Source: Vitrella brassicaformis
Taxonomy: Eukaryota > Sar > Vitrellaceae
NCBI GenBank assembly: GCA_001179505.1
Contig: CDMY01000336.1
Coordinates: 62,001 to 126,000 of the forward strand
DNA: 64,000 nucleotides
Direction: 5' to 3'
A program made the position numbers and the translations under genes. Position 1 is the first letter of the stretch. The number at the start of each line of letters is the position of its first letter. Shown here one piece after another: positions 35,972-48,100 of the stretch. The notes under the pieces are model-generated. The model had not been told where the DNA came from. It made no database searches and saw nothing but the letters and a program-made list of their open reading frames with translations.

Positions 35972-37660
35972 GGTAGTTTACACGTGTGTGTGCCATGGGT
36001 TGCCTGGCCTGGCCTGCCTGGTGCGGACGGACCTGTATGATGTAGTACTTGTTGTTGTTGCCGTCAACGTTGGTCTGGTTGAGCATGCAGTCCCAAAACC
36101 CGACCTGGTCACCGTACACCTACTCACACACAAGGCAGACACAAGGTTGACACAATACATTTGGTCGCCACCAAATGTATTGTGTTGGTTGACCTACGTG
36201 GTATTTCTTGCGTATGTCTTTTTCGCATTTGGGGTCGACGGGCGGCCCGCCGCCCTTGGCCACCACCTTGACAGCCGTCGACTTGCGCTCCTCCTACACA
36301 CACACGATCCAACACATGATCCCTGACGCCATACACGTCACCTGCATCCATATCCATGCAGCCCACCTTTTTCTTCTTCTTGGCCTTCTTCTTCTCCTCC
36401 TCGGCATCCTCAACCTCGTCCCCATCATCGCCCTCGCCGTCAAACAGATCGTCACCGTCATCCGCAGCTGGTGCTGTAGCTGCAGCTGCAGCAGCAGCGG
36501 GGGCCGGCTTGCGATCGCGGCGGGGCTTCTTGGCTACTGCTGCAACCACAAGCCAAACAGGCGGAGGGACGTGTCATGGTGTGGTGGCCACGTGGCTGTG
36601 TGTGTGAGTGGGTGGGTGCCTTTGGGTGGCTTGTCCTCTTCCTCCTCTGCCTCCTCGCCCTCGTCCACAGCAGCAGCCGCCGCGGCAGCAGCAGCGGCCG
36701 GCGCATCGGCCTTGCGCTTGCGGGCTGAATGGGTGGATGACAACCACACACACACAGACAGAGAGAGAGAGAGAGATGCAGGAAGGCCTCCATGCCATGT
36801 GTTTGGTTGGTTGGCCTCCGAGCTTACGGGCTTTGGGCTCCTTTGGTGGTTTGATGACGTACTTCTTGGCCATGGTCTTGGTGAACTTCCCTGAAGCAGC
36901 CGGCCAGTCACACGACGAGGCCGTCTTCTCGCTGTGTGTGCGTACCGTACCCGTCTTCTCCATCTCAGCAAACGCCTCAAAACTGACAAACACCGTCTTG
37001 GGGTCTGCCCAATGACAGCAACACACACACACCCATGATTAGCTGCTGTGTCCATCCATCCGCCCTCCCAATCCGCCCTCACTCACTCACCGATTTCGAG
37101 TGCCTTTTCGACGGTGGGCGTCTTGTCCTTCAGGTCCTCCTCACGGGCCACTACATAGTCCACGCCATCGTCACCGATCTCGTCGACAAACTCGCCACCT
37201 GATGCACCCATAACACACACACACAGGAGAGTGATGACAAGTGCTGTGTGTTGGTCGGTCTCTTCCCGGCTGCTGCTCACGCACACACCTCTGGCCAGCA
37301 CCATGTTCTTGAATGTCTGAAGGAAAGAATGGAACAAAAATGGTGGCCAGGGAGGTGTTGTGGTGGCCAGCGCCATGATGATGTGGATGTGGGTGCGTGA
37401 GTGCGCGTCTACCGTCACATTGGGAACGGCATCATCGCAGCTGAGGGCGATGGCGAACCCTGCGAGCAAAACCGCAGACACCATTCATTCCATCGCTCGT
37501 CGCCGCTTTGGCCTTGCTGACAGTGCCCTCCTTGGCCGCTCTCACCCTCTAAGAGCTTATCGGGATCTGAGCAAACACACCCCACACACACGGACACATT
37601 GGGCGTTGGTTGTGTCGTGTTTTTCGATCAATGGAGCGTACCTTTTCGCTTGGGAGGCAT
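32948..37660 (-). CDS. Poly(ADP-ribose) polymerase (BRCT-WGR-PRD-ART)
   Basis: ATG 37660 (MPPKRK), TGA 32948-32950; about 22 exons, the first 37660-37642, 37566-37546, 37459-37413. Domains in order: an N-terminal BRCT-like region ([17 protein letters not shown], then [20 protein letters not shown] and TVFVSFEAF). Next is a Lys/Ala/Glu-rich nuclear linker (37000-36350). The WGR domain has WGR in [11 protein letters not shown], about 36120-35400. An alpha-helical regulatory domain (35170-34300) follows. Last is the ART catalytic domain (34180-32948) with the H-Y-E triad: His in LLWHGSR (33809-33811), Tyr in GKGVYFAD (33610-33612), Glu in QYNE (33132-33134) next to YIVYSVEQI. No zinc fingers, so it resembles the zinc-finger-less plant PARP3 layout. 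It synthesises poly(ADP-ribose) at DNA breaks in the nucleus. All catalytic residues are present. Confidence 0.92.
36150..36185. repeat. Perfect 16-bp inverted repeat, 4-nt loop, in a PARP intron
   Basis: The left arm ACACAATACATTTGGT (36150-36165), loop CGCC and right arm ACCAAATGTATTGTGT (36170-36185) are fully complementary. AT-rich in contrast to its surroundings. Confidence 0.9.
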
Positions 37661-39109
37661 GGCTGGCCACCAACAACGACAACCAACAAACAGCTATGCG
37701 ATGTTCTTACCTTCAGTCCCAAGGGATACGATCGGTGAACTGAACGGAGGCATGGAGCCTGTATACTTGGTTTTGGAGACCTTTGATTCATCCATCGCCG
37801 AGTGTGATTCATATCATCCACACGAGAAGCGTCTCAGGACATGACACCATGCAATCAATGCAGAGAGGGAATACGCAAGACAGGCACGCAGGCAGAGAGT
37901 GTGAGAGCGAGGCAGAGAGAGCCTATGCACAGCACACAAGGACGGACCTACACACCCACACGGGCCACACCCACACGCACATACAAACATTTCACATGCA
38001 CTGACAGACACCACAACCACACACGGCGTATCCGTCCTTCCATGCAGCTCTAGCTCTCTCTCTCTCGCTCTCTCAGCGACTGAGATCCTCTCTATCCTCT
38101 CTGTGTTAGTGGTGCCGTGCCGTACGACACAATGTAAGTCAGCCAGCCACCAAACAGCCAGCCATGCCCATCTATCCGTCTGACTGACTGACTGACTGCC
38201 CGCCTGACTGTGGGGGACCTGTGTCTTGAGATGAGCCCATCGGTGCGGTGTCGTCAGTGCCGGCAGTGGCCGCACTGACGAAGCCGCACGATTACATGAA
38301 AGAAAACTAGACAGACACCCTCTCTGTCTGTCGCAGGCAGCTATGATTCCTCCCTCCCTCCAGTCGTCAGTATCATAAGGCTGATAGGAAGAGTCAGCAC
38401 GGTCAGGCAAGTGCGGGCCGGGCCGCGTGAGCAAAACACAGTCAGTGCATTGCCACACCACACGAGAATCGAGACGACTCGCCGCTACACACGCGTCAAC
38501 AGGTATAGACACACACACGTGGGGTGGGGTGGGGTGGTTGACTCGACCAAAAGCAAAAGGAGAGGACGTGTATTGTCACGCATTGCACACACGAGGCGGA
38601 CGGATGTGCCATGGGACGGTGTGTGTGCCTTGCTGTGTTTGCCCATCTCCCCTCTGCTGCTGTCTGTCCTCTCTCCGGCCCACACACACCTCACCGGTCT
38701 GGGCGGCGAATGCACATGAGGGGGGGCAGTGGGAGGGGAGGGGCGGAGTGGACAGACAGACAGACAGACAGACAGACAGGGACGAGCGAGCCAGCCGAAG
38801 AGACACACTGGTGTGAACAAACACGCGGACATTAGGGAGAGGCAGACCATCCATCCATCCATCCATCCAGCCATCAGCGAGTACCACAGCAGACAGCACA
38901 CGCCACGAGAGAAAGTCCCCACCGGCCCCCCTCTATCTGCCGCCCACACATCCGTCCAGAGAAAATGTCTCGGGCGGATCGCTCCAACGCCAACACCGCC
39001 GCCCAGCCTGACACACACATGGAAAGACAGACACAGACACCATTGCGTAAGTCATGAGCGCATCTTCTGCTCGTCTCAGTCGTGTTTGGTGCAGACATAC
39101 CTCAGCTGT
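37661..39109. other. Intergenic between PARP and module copy B
   Basis: 37661-38500 has TG/CA and CTCTCT low complexity and no gene. 38720-39109 is the 3' flank shared with module copies A and C, inverted here, with a (GACA)n run at 38752-38780. Confidence 0.6.
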
Positions 39110-40808
39110 CTATTGGTCGAAGATCATGGCTGAGATGATGTCCCTCAGCACCGCACGGGCCAGCTGAGTGGTCACCGGGAAGCGGACCTTGAAGGCGCCA
39201 CCCACAGACACAGCCGGTTCGGTGGTGCAGACATCCACACGCACTGCAAATGGATGACAGGAGAGGACAGAGATGAGAGTGGCACCGCATTTCCTCCCCC
39301 TCGCTGTGCAGGGCTGGGCTGACCGTCGACGAAACGATCGATGCGAATCCATGCGACGAATGAGTGGCTGGCGTCGGTCAGGACGAGAGAACGATTGCGG
39401 CCGATAGGGCCGAGGTACGATGTTGTGGTGGTGCATCCCTCCACTGGTGTGTGGGGGGACTGTGTCAGCAGGGTGTGCAGCCGGCTGTTGTCGACATGCC
39501 TGACACACACAACGTACACTCGTGTGTGACGTGGCAATGCTCACAGAGAGTGATGCCCCGCCTCACCTGTCGATCATACGGTAAGTTCTGTTGATCTGGT
39601 GAGTCCCCCTGAAGTGGTCGAGGACGATCCTCTTGACATACGACGACACAGATGAGAAGTTGCGAGCAAACAGCGGCGGCTGCCAGCCCTGGTGAGAATA
39701 GTCGATCCTGCTGCGGACTGGCGGGTCATGGGGCTGTCGGTGCTGCTGGTAGGGGTGGTTGGGAGGGAGGGGCGGGATGATGTCGATTTCGAAGCCGTCC
39801 TGGTCCTTAATGGCCCGCACTGTGATGCCGTGCTGGAACAGCTGGAAGGTCACGCCGTCGCCGAAGTCGATGTGGCGGCCGACCATCTTGAGCTGAGCCA
39901 ACACACGGGGATCGGCCAAATACGCCTGCACACACAACACATCAACACACCACACACCGATTGAGAGCCATGGTCCCTCCCTCCCTCCCTCCCTCCCTCG
40001 GTCGGTTGGCCTACCGTCTTGTTTGGGTGTTGGTGCAGATCGGCGGCAGTGATGCTCACAGGCAGCTGGCAGTTGCCGCACTGCCCCGCCAGCTCGATCG
40101 CCTCGCTCATCTCACTCCAACCGCCCGCCTCCGTCACACACAGCGCCGCCAACAGGTCACCCACACCCATCTGCTGCTGGTCGAATGTCACCAGCTGCTG
40201 TCCGTTGGCCGTCCGCCGCAGCCCCGCCTGTGTGCCGAGTTCATTGTCTGTTGTCCATTGGCTGAGCAGCTGCCGCAGCTGAGGCGCTCCGAAGAGGCCA
40301 CTGGCCCAGTTGCAGGTCTTACTCAGACGCAGCACATCTCGCAGCAGAAAATCGCTGCCGCGGTGGGCGCAGACGAACCACACGGGGTGCTGCTGCTGCT
40401 GCTGCTGGGGGTGCTGCATGGGGGCCGTCAGACCTGCCGACAGTGAGCTGCCGCCCCCCTCATGCTGCTGCTGTGACTCTGCCGCAGCACCACCCACACC
40501 AATCGAGCCACCTGAAGGCACCACACAGCACAGGACGGTCATGACGATGTGCAGTCCACCAACAGCAGCTGATGCTTTGCGTTCCTCCGCTATGTCCACC
40601 ACCAGCAGCAGCAGCACCACCACCATCAGCAGCAGGGCTTCTGCCTACGCGTCTACGCTTCTCGGCGCTGTCATCATCAGGCACCTGACCAGCAACACAC
40701 ACCAATGAGTTTGTGTCTGTGTGGGCGTGGGTGTGGACTTGTGCGTACCGCTTTGCTATGCTGTTTGTTGCGGCTACTGTCCATCTGACGAACACGGTCA
40801 ACCACCTG
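39110..40808 (-). pseudogene. Repeated module, copy B; damaged splice donor
   Basis: Minus-strand exons: 40808-40756 (RQMDSSRNKQHSKA), 40684-~40587 (DSAEKRRRVGRSP), 40511-40015, 39925-39567, 39499-39319, 39243-39110 (TAG). It carries the same exon order, poly-Gln run and phases as copies A and C. The reading frame through the main exons is open (AIKDQDGFEID where copy A has TAG). The donor that is GAG/GTACGC in A and C is GAG/GAACGC here (about 40580), so exon 2 cannot be spliced canonically. No upstream host gene is evident beyond 40808. It could be a pseudogene, or start within the 40511-40015 exon. Confidence 0.6.
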
Positions 40809-41465
40809 CACCAAGGAAGCAAAGCAGCCACACAGCGACATGGGATGCAGTCATCAGTGCGCCTGTGATCTCAGTCTGCCGACTCACTGCTCAGTGTGTG
40901 AGTTTTGGCGTCAGCCTTCGAGCTGAAACTGACGCCAGCCATCAAGAAGCAGCCCGACTGATGCCGTCAGTGCTGCCCGCCGCACAAATGCAAAACCTCT
41001 CAACTCAGGCCGTCACCGTCAGATCTGACGGCACACACACCGCACAGCCAGGCAGGGAGGGAAGGGAATGTGTTGCCTGTCGTTTCTATGTGTTATGGCT
41101 CATCTGCCTGTCTGCCTGCCTCCCTCAGTTGGCCTCGCTGATGGGAAGCGCCTCGGCTCGCTGAGTGAATGGGTGGAGAGGTCTTTTGGTCTCACCGATG
41201 GTGACGAGAGCAAGTGTGGAGGCATCAACAAGCCGTCATCGGAGCTAAACTTTCCTCGTCCGCTTTGGAATGCGAGTTCCTTCGTCAGCTTTGGGCTTCG
41301 AGGGAGGAGGCGGGATCTTTCCCTGTGCGTATCGAGGGTGAAGGTGACGGCAAACGCGTATCTTGCGCTGCATCTGTGCGTGGGTTGCGCCTTTCCGCTG
41401 CAGATGTGTCGCTGCCTCTGTGCGTCTGAGAGCATCCAGTCTGTTTGTCTGGCGTGCTATGTCGG
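40809..41465. other. Intergenic with two palindromic elements
   Basis: Upstream region of the PPR gene. It contains an inverted repeat TGGCGTCAG (40906-40914) / CTGACGCCA (40929-40937) and a perfect 16-bp palindrome CCGTCAGATCTGACGG (41016-41031). No gene seen. Confidence 0.5.
41016..41031. promoter_or_regulatory. Perfect 16-bp palindrome upstream of PPR gene
   Basis: CCGTCAGATCTGACGG is self-complementary. A half-site-like GTCAGATCTC lies at about 60722 in the promoter region of the J-domain gene. A regulatory role is inference. Confidence 0.35.
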
Positions 41466-44400
41466 ATGAAGCTTGCCATCGAATGCACACAGCAATGGAG
41501 CCCACGGCGGATGCTGCTGATCTTGATCACTCTGTGCCTTCCCGGGTCCGCGCCTGCCGCCCTACTTCATCCGCTTCCCCTCCCTCTTTCTTCTTTCCGC
41601 CAGAGGACTCAGCTCACTGCACATCCCCACCCCCCCAGCCACATGAGGCATCCCCCACCCCCTCTGCTGCATCCCTCACACAGTGCCCCTCTCCCCCTCC
41701 CTCTGTCCGGCGCCGGCCTGCTCGAGCCATCCGCACAGGCGTCGCTGCACTCCCTCCTGCACCGTCTGAAGCATCTAACCCACCAGTCCCGGTCGTCAGC
41801 GGCCAAGGCCCGTCGCCACGGCGTCACCAGCGGCTTTCACCGAGAGGCCAACAACTCTGTCGAGGAGGCGCGGGACATCTTTGTAAGAGTGGAGGAGGTG
41901 CTCGGTTTCTCCGGCCACCCCGGATCGTTTACCCCTCTCAAGGCCGATGAGTGGGACGTGATTGTGTGCGCAGCCAGCCGGCTGCTGGGCTGGCGGGGGG
42001 CGCTCATGTGGCTAGAGAGGATGCGACGGCACTCCTTGGCGCAGCGGCCGTCTTCAACGGCGTGCAATGCAGTGATGGGTGCGCTAAGCCGGTCGAAGCG
42101 GGCGGGGGAGGCGCTGGAGTTGCTGTCTAGGATGGACAAGGAGGGCGTTGATACGGACTGCTGGACCTACAGTGCGGCGCTGGGTGCGTGCAGCTGGTGC
42201 TGGGAGGGGGTTGAGCTATATGATCGGCTGAGGGCGGAGGGCGTCCAGATGGATGTCTTCTGCTGCAACTCGGCATTGGCTGCGTGTCGGCACCTGGCCC
42301 TGCCAGACAAGGCCGCCGAGATACTTCAGGTGGCCAGGAAGCAGCACACAAACACGAGATGGACACCTCAACAACACGTGTATGTGTATGTGTATGTGTA
42401 TCGTTTTCTTCTTCAGGACATGAAGGCATCCGGCGTTCGTCCAGATGCAGGCTCATACAAGCTGGCCATCCACTCACTGCACTCACTACTGGAGAGGTCA
42501 ACTCCCGACAACACACCCACCGACCATTCCCTGTCAGCGCGAGCCCTCGCCCTCTACAGCGACTTCCAGCGGCAGCTCAATGACGGTCCCTGCCCGCAGG
42601 TGCTGAGTGCGACGATGCGGGTGCTGCTAAAGGAGGGGCAGTGGCGAGAGGTGCTGCTGCTGCTGGATGACAGCTGCCGTGCCGGATGTGGGGAGGGGGA
42701 GGGGGGTGTCGATTTGGCTATTGTGAATATTGGGCTGGGCGCCTGCGCTATGGGCAGGGATATGGGGAAGGCCAACGACATTCTCGAGGTGAGGGAGGCT
42801 GGCCGCCCAGAGAGAGGGGGAGGTGCATGCAATGCATGGGATATGATTGTATGCGCTCGTGTTGTGTGTTGTGCAGGTGATGCGGGCGTGCCAGTTGTCT
42901 CCCTCCATCATGACGTTCAACGCCTACATCAACTGTCTGGCCGAGTGCGGCCTCTGGCAAGACGCCCTCGCCCTCGTAGACCCCTCACGGGCTCTTGGCT
43001 CGCCCCCGGCTCTGCCCCCGCCCCTCCCTCCAATGGCGCCCAACATCGAGACATACAACCAGGTGCTGAAAGCGCTGGAACGGTCGGGAGAGTGGAAGAT
43101 CGCCCTGCAGCTGCTCATGCACCAGCTGAGCCACGTGGCGCCCTCACTCAAGCTGGGAGAGCCGTCGGCAGCCGCGATCCGTGACGAGAGAGGCCGCGTG
43201 ATCGCCCCCGACGCCATCAGCTACACGACGGTGCTCAAGGCGTGTTCGCGAGAGGGGCGGTGGCGGGCGGCTTTGCGAGTGTTTTACTGGATGCGGCAGC
43301 TGCGGAGGGGCAAGGAGGGAGTGGATCGTCTGGCGTACACGACGGCCATCAGTGCGTGTGCACGGGCGGGCGAGGTGGGGTTTGCTGAGAGTCTGTTTGA
43401 GGAGGCCAAGAGGGAGGGGGTGCTGCCCGACCTCATCATGGTCAATGCACTGCTCGACGCATGCGACAAGGTGAGTTGAGTGGGTGGATGCCTCACACGC
43501 ACATGGGCTTTGTATTGTGTGTGTATGCATGTGTGTGTCAGGCTGGTGAGTGGGAGCGTGCAGTTGACATTCTGACCCAGCTGAAGGAGACACCCTTCCC
43601 CTCTCTGCGGCCCGACCACCGCTCCTTCAACTCGGTCATCTCGGCCTGCTCCAAGAACGGCCAGATGGACCTGGCATTCTCATTCACTCTGGAGATGCAG
43701 ACCTACGGCTTCAGACCGAACGAGGTCACCTACCACGCCCTCGTATTCGCCGCTGACGACCGACTCAGGCCCCCTGATGATGCGACGGCTGATGTGTCGG
43801 CAGAGGAGCTGGACAATTTCCTCGGCGACGTGTATGACAGCACCAGCGACGCGCCTGATCCGGTGGCTTATGGGGCGGCCATCGCGTCATGCAGACGGAG
43901 GGGCGACTGGAAGCAGGCGTTCTCCATCTTGCGCGAAATGAAGGGCCACGGCCTGACGCCCACGTCTTTCTGCTACACGGCCACCCTGCAGACCCTCATC
44001 GCCGCTGCAAAGAGCGGCAGATACACTGGGGATGGAGAGGGAGAGGGAGGGGGAGAGGGTGCGGAGAGCGGCCCCTTTGCGCATCACAGCTGGTGGAGCC
44101 ACGCCGTCTCCTTGATGGAGGACATGCGCGAGGACAACGTGCCGCCCGACAAGAACATGTTTGCCACCCTCATCGACCTCCTCGATCGACTTGGCCACGG
44201 CGATCTCGCTCTGGAGCTTTACAGGGAGGCCGTCGACCGGTCCCTGCTGCCCTCGTCAAGCCAAAAGGACGAGGGAGGGATGCTTGACCTCTCGCGCCAG
44301 CCGTCGGCCCTCACACGAATGGCACTGAAGCACGCGCTGCACATCGCACTACACGGGGGCCCCATGCCGTCATCCATCAACACGGGCGACGAAGAGCTGC

Positions 44401-44648
44401 TCACCCACGCCCGTCACTTTTTGCGGGCGTGCAACCCGCCCATCCGCACACACGGCACCCGCCATCCCCACCGGCTGATGATCGACCGTGGCGATTTGAT
44501 CGAGTTCATGCAGGTGCGGTCGAGGGCGCTGAGGCTGCCGAGCCGTCGGAGGGGCGGTCTGGCCAAGAGGCGGGCAAGGCTTGTGGGGACAAGGAGAGAA
44601 GACAGCAGCAGCAGCAGCAGCAGCAGGGGACGGGATGAGGGAGACTGA
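41466..44648 (+). CDS. Pentatricopeptide repeat (PPR) protein
   Basis: Exons 41466-42329, 42417-42788, 42877-43470, 43542-44648 (TGA). About 980 aa. An N-terminal hydrophobic stretch (MLLILITLCLPGSAPAALL, from 41511) with a Ser/Arg/Pro-rich follow-up looks like a signal or bipartite organelle-targeting leader. Then many 35-residue PPR units: STACNAVMGALSRSKRAGEA, DCWTYSAALGACSW, DVFCCNSALAACRHL, IETYNQVLKALERSGEWKIA, AISYTTVLKACSREGRWRAA, LAYTTAISACARAGEVGFAE, RSFNSVISACSKNGQMDLAF, TSFCYTATLQTLI. PPR proteins bind RNA in plastids or mitochondria and act in editing, stability or splicing. The C-terminus is Arg-rich and ends in a Ser run coded by (CAG/AGC)n at 44605-44628. ATG at 41466 or 41511 are both possible. 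Confidence 0.9.
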
Positions 44649-45114
44649 ATTTGATCATGAAGGGTTTGATAGGTCTTGAGCTGTGACTGTGTGGAGGGAG
44701 GCATAGGCGATGTGTGTGTGTGTGTGTGTGTGACAATGAAGGCATTGATTGACGTCTGTGGTGGCTCACGGAAGGTTTAACAGTGCTCACTTGAGGCGGG
44801 TGGCAGAAATGCATTACTCATTGACATGCAAACAGGGGCTGATGCTGCGGGCCGTTTGAGCCGCCCGGGCAGGCAGAGAGTTTGATTGGACCGCTTTCAC
44901 ACACACTGGAAAGAGAGGTGCAGACACACGAGGGTGGATGCGGTGGTGTGTGTCGTGAATGAATGGGTGGTGTGAGACCTCACACGTCCGCTTCGCGACA
45001 CGAGAGAGGGAACGATTGGTGCGACTGTATGTCACTTGACTTGATGGCAATCGATGAGCCACACGGCCACGAATGGGTCCAATGTCACTCACGCACACGA
45101 ACTGACCATCTCAC
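44649..45114. other. Intergenic between convergent genes
   Basis: The PPR gene (+) and the coiled-coil gene (-) converge here. A (TG)n tract lies at 44711-44731. No gene seen. Confidence 0.5.
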
Positions 45115-48100
45115 TCAGAGGAATACGAGCGTCAGCGATTCAGCTGACCAGGGCTGGTTCGACCGATGGGTGGTGGGACGAATGGGTGGTTCTGTAACAG
45201 CCTGGTGTGCCCTGGCGGGCAGAATGAAAAGGGGAGTGAGGGCAGCGGAGGACCGGCCGGCGGGAAGCCTGTCGACAAACATGCCGGGGAGACACAGGCA
45301 TAGCGTGAGAGTCCGTCTCTGGGTGGAAGAGATGGGCGGTGTGTGTCTGTGGGTACCTGTGGATACTATGTTGGCCGTGTGGTTTGCCCCTGTGCTCTGG
45401 GACGAAGCGGTGTTCTCACGGGACCTTGGTCCTGAGAGCGGCCTGGTGTCCTCCTTCTTCACACCCACCTTGCGGCTGACACGCACATATACACAAATAC
45501 ATGAATTGATGGATGGACGGATGAATGCCGACAGGTTCGTGTTGAATGCGCACCTGGGAGACAGCGTGGTTTGGGTGATGTTGAGGGGGGTCTGCTGGTG
45601 CTGCTGGTGCTGGTGCTGGTGCTTGCTGGGGCCGTTGTGAGTCGAAAAGAGCGTGGCAGCAGAGGGCCGCGAGACATACGACGACACACCGATCAAAGGC
45701 TGCATGATGGAAGCAGACTGCCCATTCGATATACCTAGACAAAGATTAGACACCGGAAACTGCTGCACCCTGCTCTCGTTCGTGGCCTCCTCGCCATTCT
45801 CCTCACCCCCAGTCGTCAGCGGCCTGTTCCAGGGATTCGTAGGCGGCCCGCCATTGCTGCTGCCGTTGGTGGAGCGCTTCTTCGGCGCAGCCTCTTGTGA
45901 ACGTGGGCGAGCGCCAGGGCGGTAGCGAACAGCCGTGTGTGTGCCGCCAGGGGGGAATCTCACCCTCGAGCCCTGAGGAAGCCTCCCCGCCGCGCCATGC
46001 CCCGCCCGTCGCCCGGCGCCGCTGCCGCCCACCTCGACCGGGGTCACGTGTTTGGGCACCGCGCCCGTGCGATGCTTCTGATGGGTGGTGAGGTGGGTGC
46101 TCCTGGGCTGGCTCGAGTGGGATGGGGGGACGGACCCCCGCAACATCCTCGACGCCACCGCTGTCTCGCTCAGCCCCCTGGGTGGTCGGTCCTTGTCCTC
46201 GCTCATCGTCAGCTGCCCCTGCCCAGCCGCGCCACCGTTGCGACGGGCACCATTCTGTTTGCTGGCCTTGATGTGGTTGAGCAGTGAGGGGCGCTCTGTG
46301 GTCGTGCTGTCTGTCGTGGGGATGGTGTTTCGCGAGTGGTGGTCGGATATGATCGGGGCCTGCCGCTGGTTGGTGTGAGAGTGGGGGTGGGCCCTAGCGT
46401 TGGACGCCAGGCTCCCGCTGTTGGCCAGGTTCTGCCGGTTGAGTGAGAGTGAGAGGCTGGGGCGGTGGGCTGGGAAGGAAGAAGAAGAAGAAGACACAGT
46501 GACAGTAGCCGCCGGCTGCTTGGGCCTGGGCGGCACCACAGGGGCGCTGTTGTCGTTGACACCGGCCATCGTCTGCAAAAAAGCCTGAGAGAGAGAGAAA
46601 AAGAGAAGAAACATACACTGGGCAGTTGTGTCTTTCTGCAATGCGTGTTGCGCACCTGTCCGCCCCGTATGAAGGTCTCCTCCTCTGCAGCATCCACACC
46701 CGTCCCTTCATCACCCTCCTGTGACCCACCAACCACACCACCCACCACACCACCGCCAGCTGCTGCGGCTGGGGCGCCCACGTCCGCCGAACCCGACGAC
46801 TCACCCCCGCTGCTGCCCGCCGCCTTCTGCGCCACGATGCCCTCAAGGAAGCTTGACACGGGCCTGCCCCCGTACTCGCCCCACCTATCCACCTCTCTCG
46901 CCGGTCGTTGCGATGGTGCTGAGGCGGCCGGCAGGTCGGTGTGAGCCAGCGATGCCATTTGCAGCGGAAGGCCTGGCAAAATGGCATCGGGAGCCATGTC
47001 TCGCGCAGCCTCACCCACAGCAGTCTCATTGCGATCGCCCTCCCGACCAGCACCACGACCCTCACCACCATTCGGCACCACCTGTGTCTGTTGGCCCTCC
47101 TCTCGCTCCCTCGCCTCGCCGATGAACCCCTCCTCCCCCACGTTGTGGCGCCCTACCGGCTGACCCAGGTTAACAGGTCGACCGCCACCTGGGTGGAAGT
47201 CGCGCTCGTGATGCATCAACAGCCCGTCGGGGACCCGGTTAGGTACATTGAGATCACCGAAAGCGATGGGCTGTCTCGGCGACGGGCAGTGTCGTAGCTG
47301 CTCCGAGGGCGGAAGAGCGGCCAGCTCTCCGTCAGGTGGCGGCGGCCATGTGGGAAGGACGGACGGTTCGGCGACGGGCAGGGCGACGATGGACGCTTCG
47401 GCGACGGGCAGGGCGGCGATTTCTGCCTCTTGTGGGTCCTCCTGTGCCGAGAGGATCTGTGACCTCATGGCGCGGCTGTGGTCAAGCTGCGCCTGGCACT
47501 GCATCTGCTCCAGCTCCACCTTGAGGTCATTCACCAGCTCGTCGAGCTCCTTTTTTTCCTTCTTGAGCTTTTCGTTCTCCTTCCGCAGATCCTTATTCTC
47601 ATTGCTGAACCAAAGCAAGGGAAAGTGACACCGGGAGGGAAGGAAGGCAAGGATGGGCTCAGGCGCAAAGGGCTGTCTTGGGCTGGTCATTCACTCACTG
47701 TAGTTCGATGCCTTTGTCGAAAAGGAAGACCGCCTCCCCTCTCTGGGACAGCCAGTCGCGCATGGGGATCTGCCCCTCCTCTCCCTTCAACTCTCTATTC
47801 AGCCTCTCAACGTCTTTCATGTTCTTGGCTACATTAATGGACACACACGAGACACAGGAGGGAGGAAAGATGGGTTGACAGACGCCAGGAGAGCGCTCGC
47901 ACGTACGTGATGTCTCGCCCGCCTCTGTCAGGAAATCGACCTCAGGAATGTCTACCAACTCTGCAGAAAGAGAATGAAAGACGCGTATGTGTGGGTCTGC
48001 GTGTCTATCTGTGTGGGGGTCCTGTGGACATACTTGTGTCAAACCCCTCGAGCTCATCCGTGTCGAAAATTTCCTCAGCTGCTTTACCATACCGCTGTAA

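Noticed and set aside
38752-38780. (GACA)n and (CA)n runs considered as CRISPR-like direct repeats
   Set aside because: Simple microsatellites without spacers; the window is eukaryotic.
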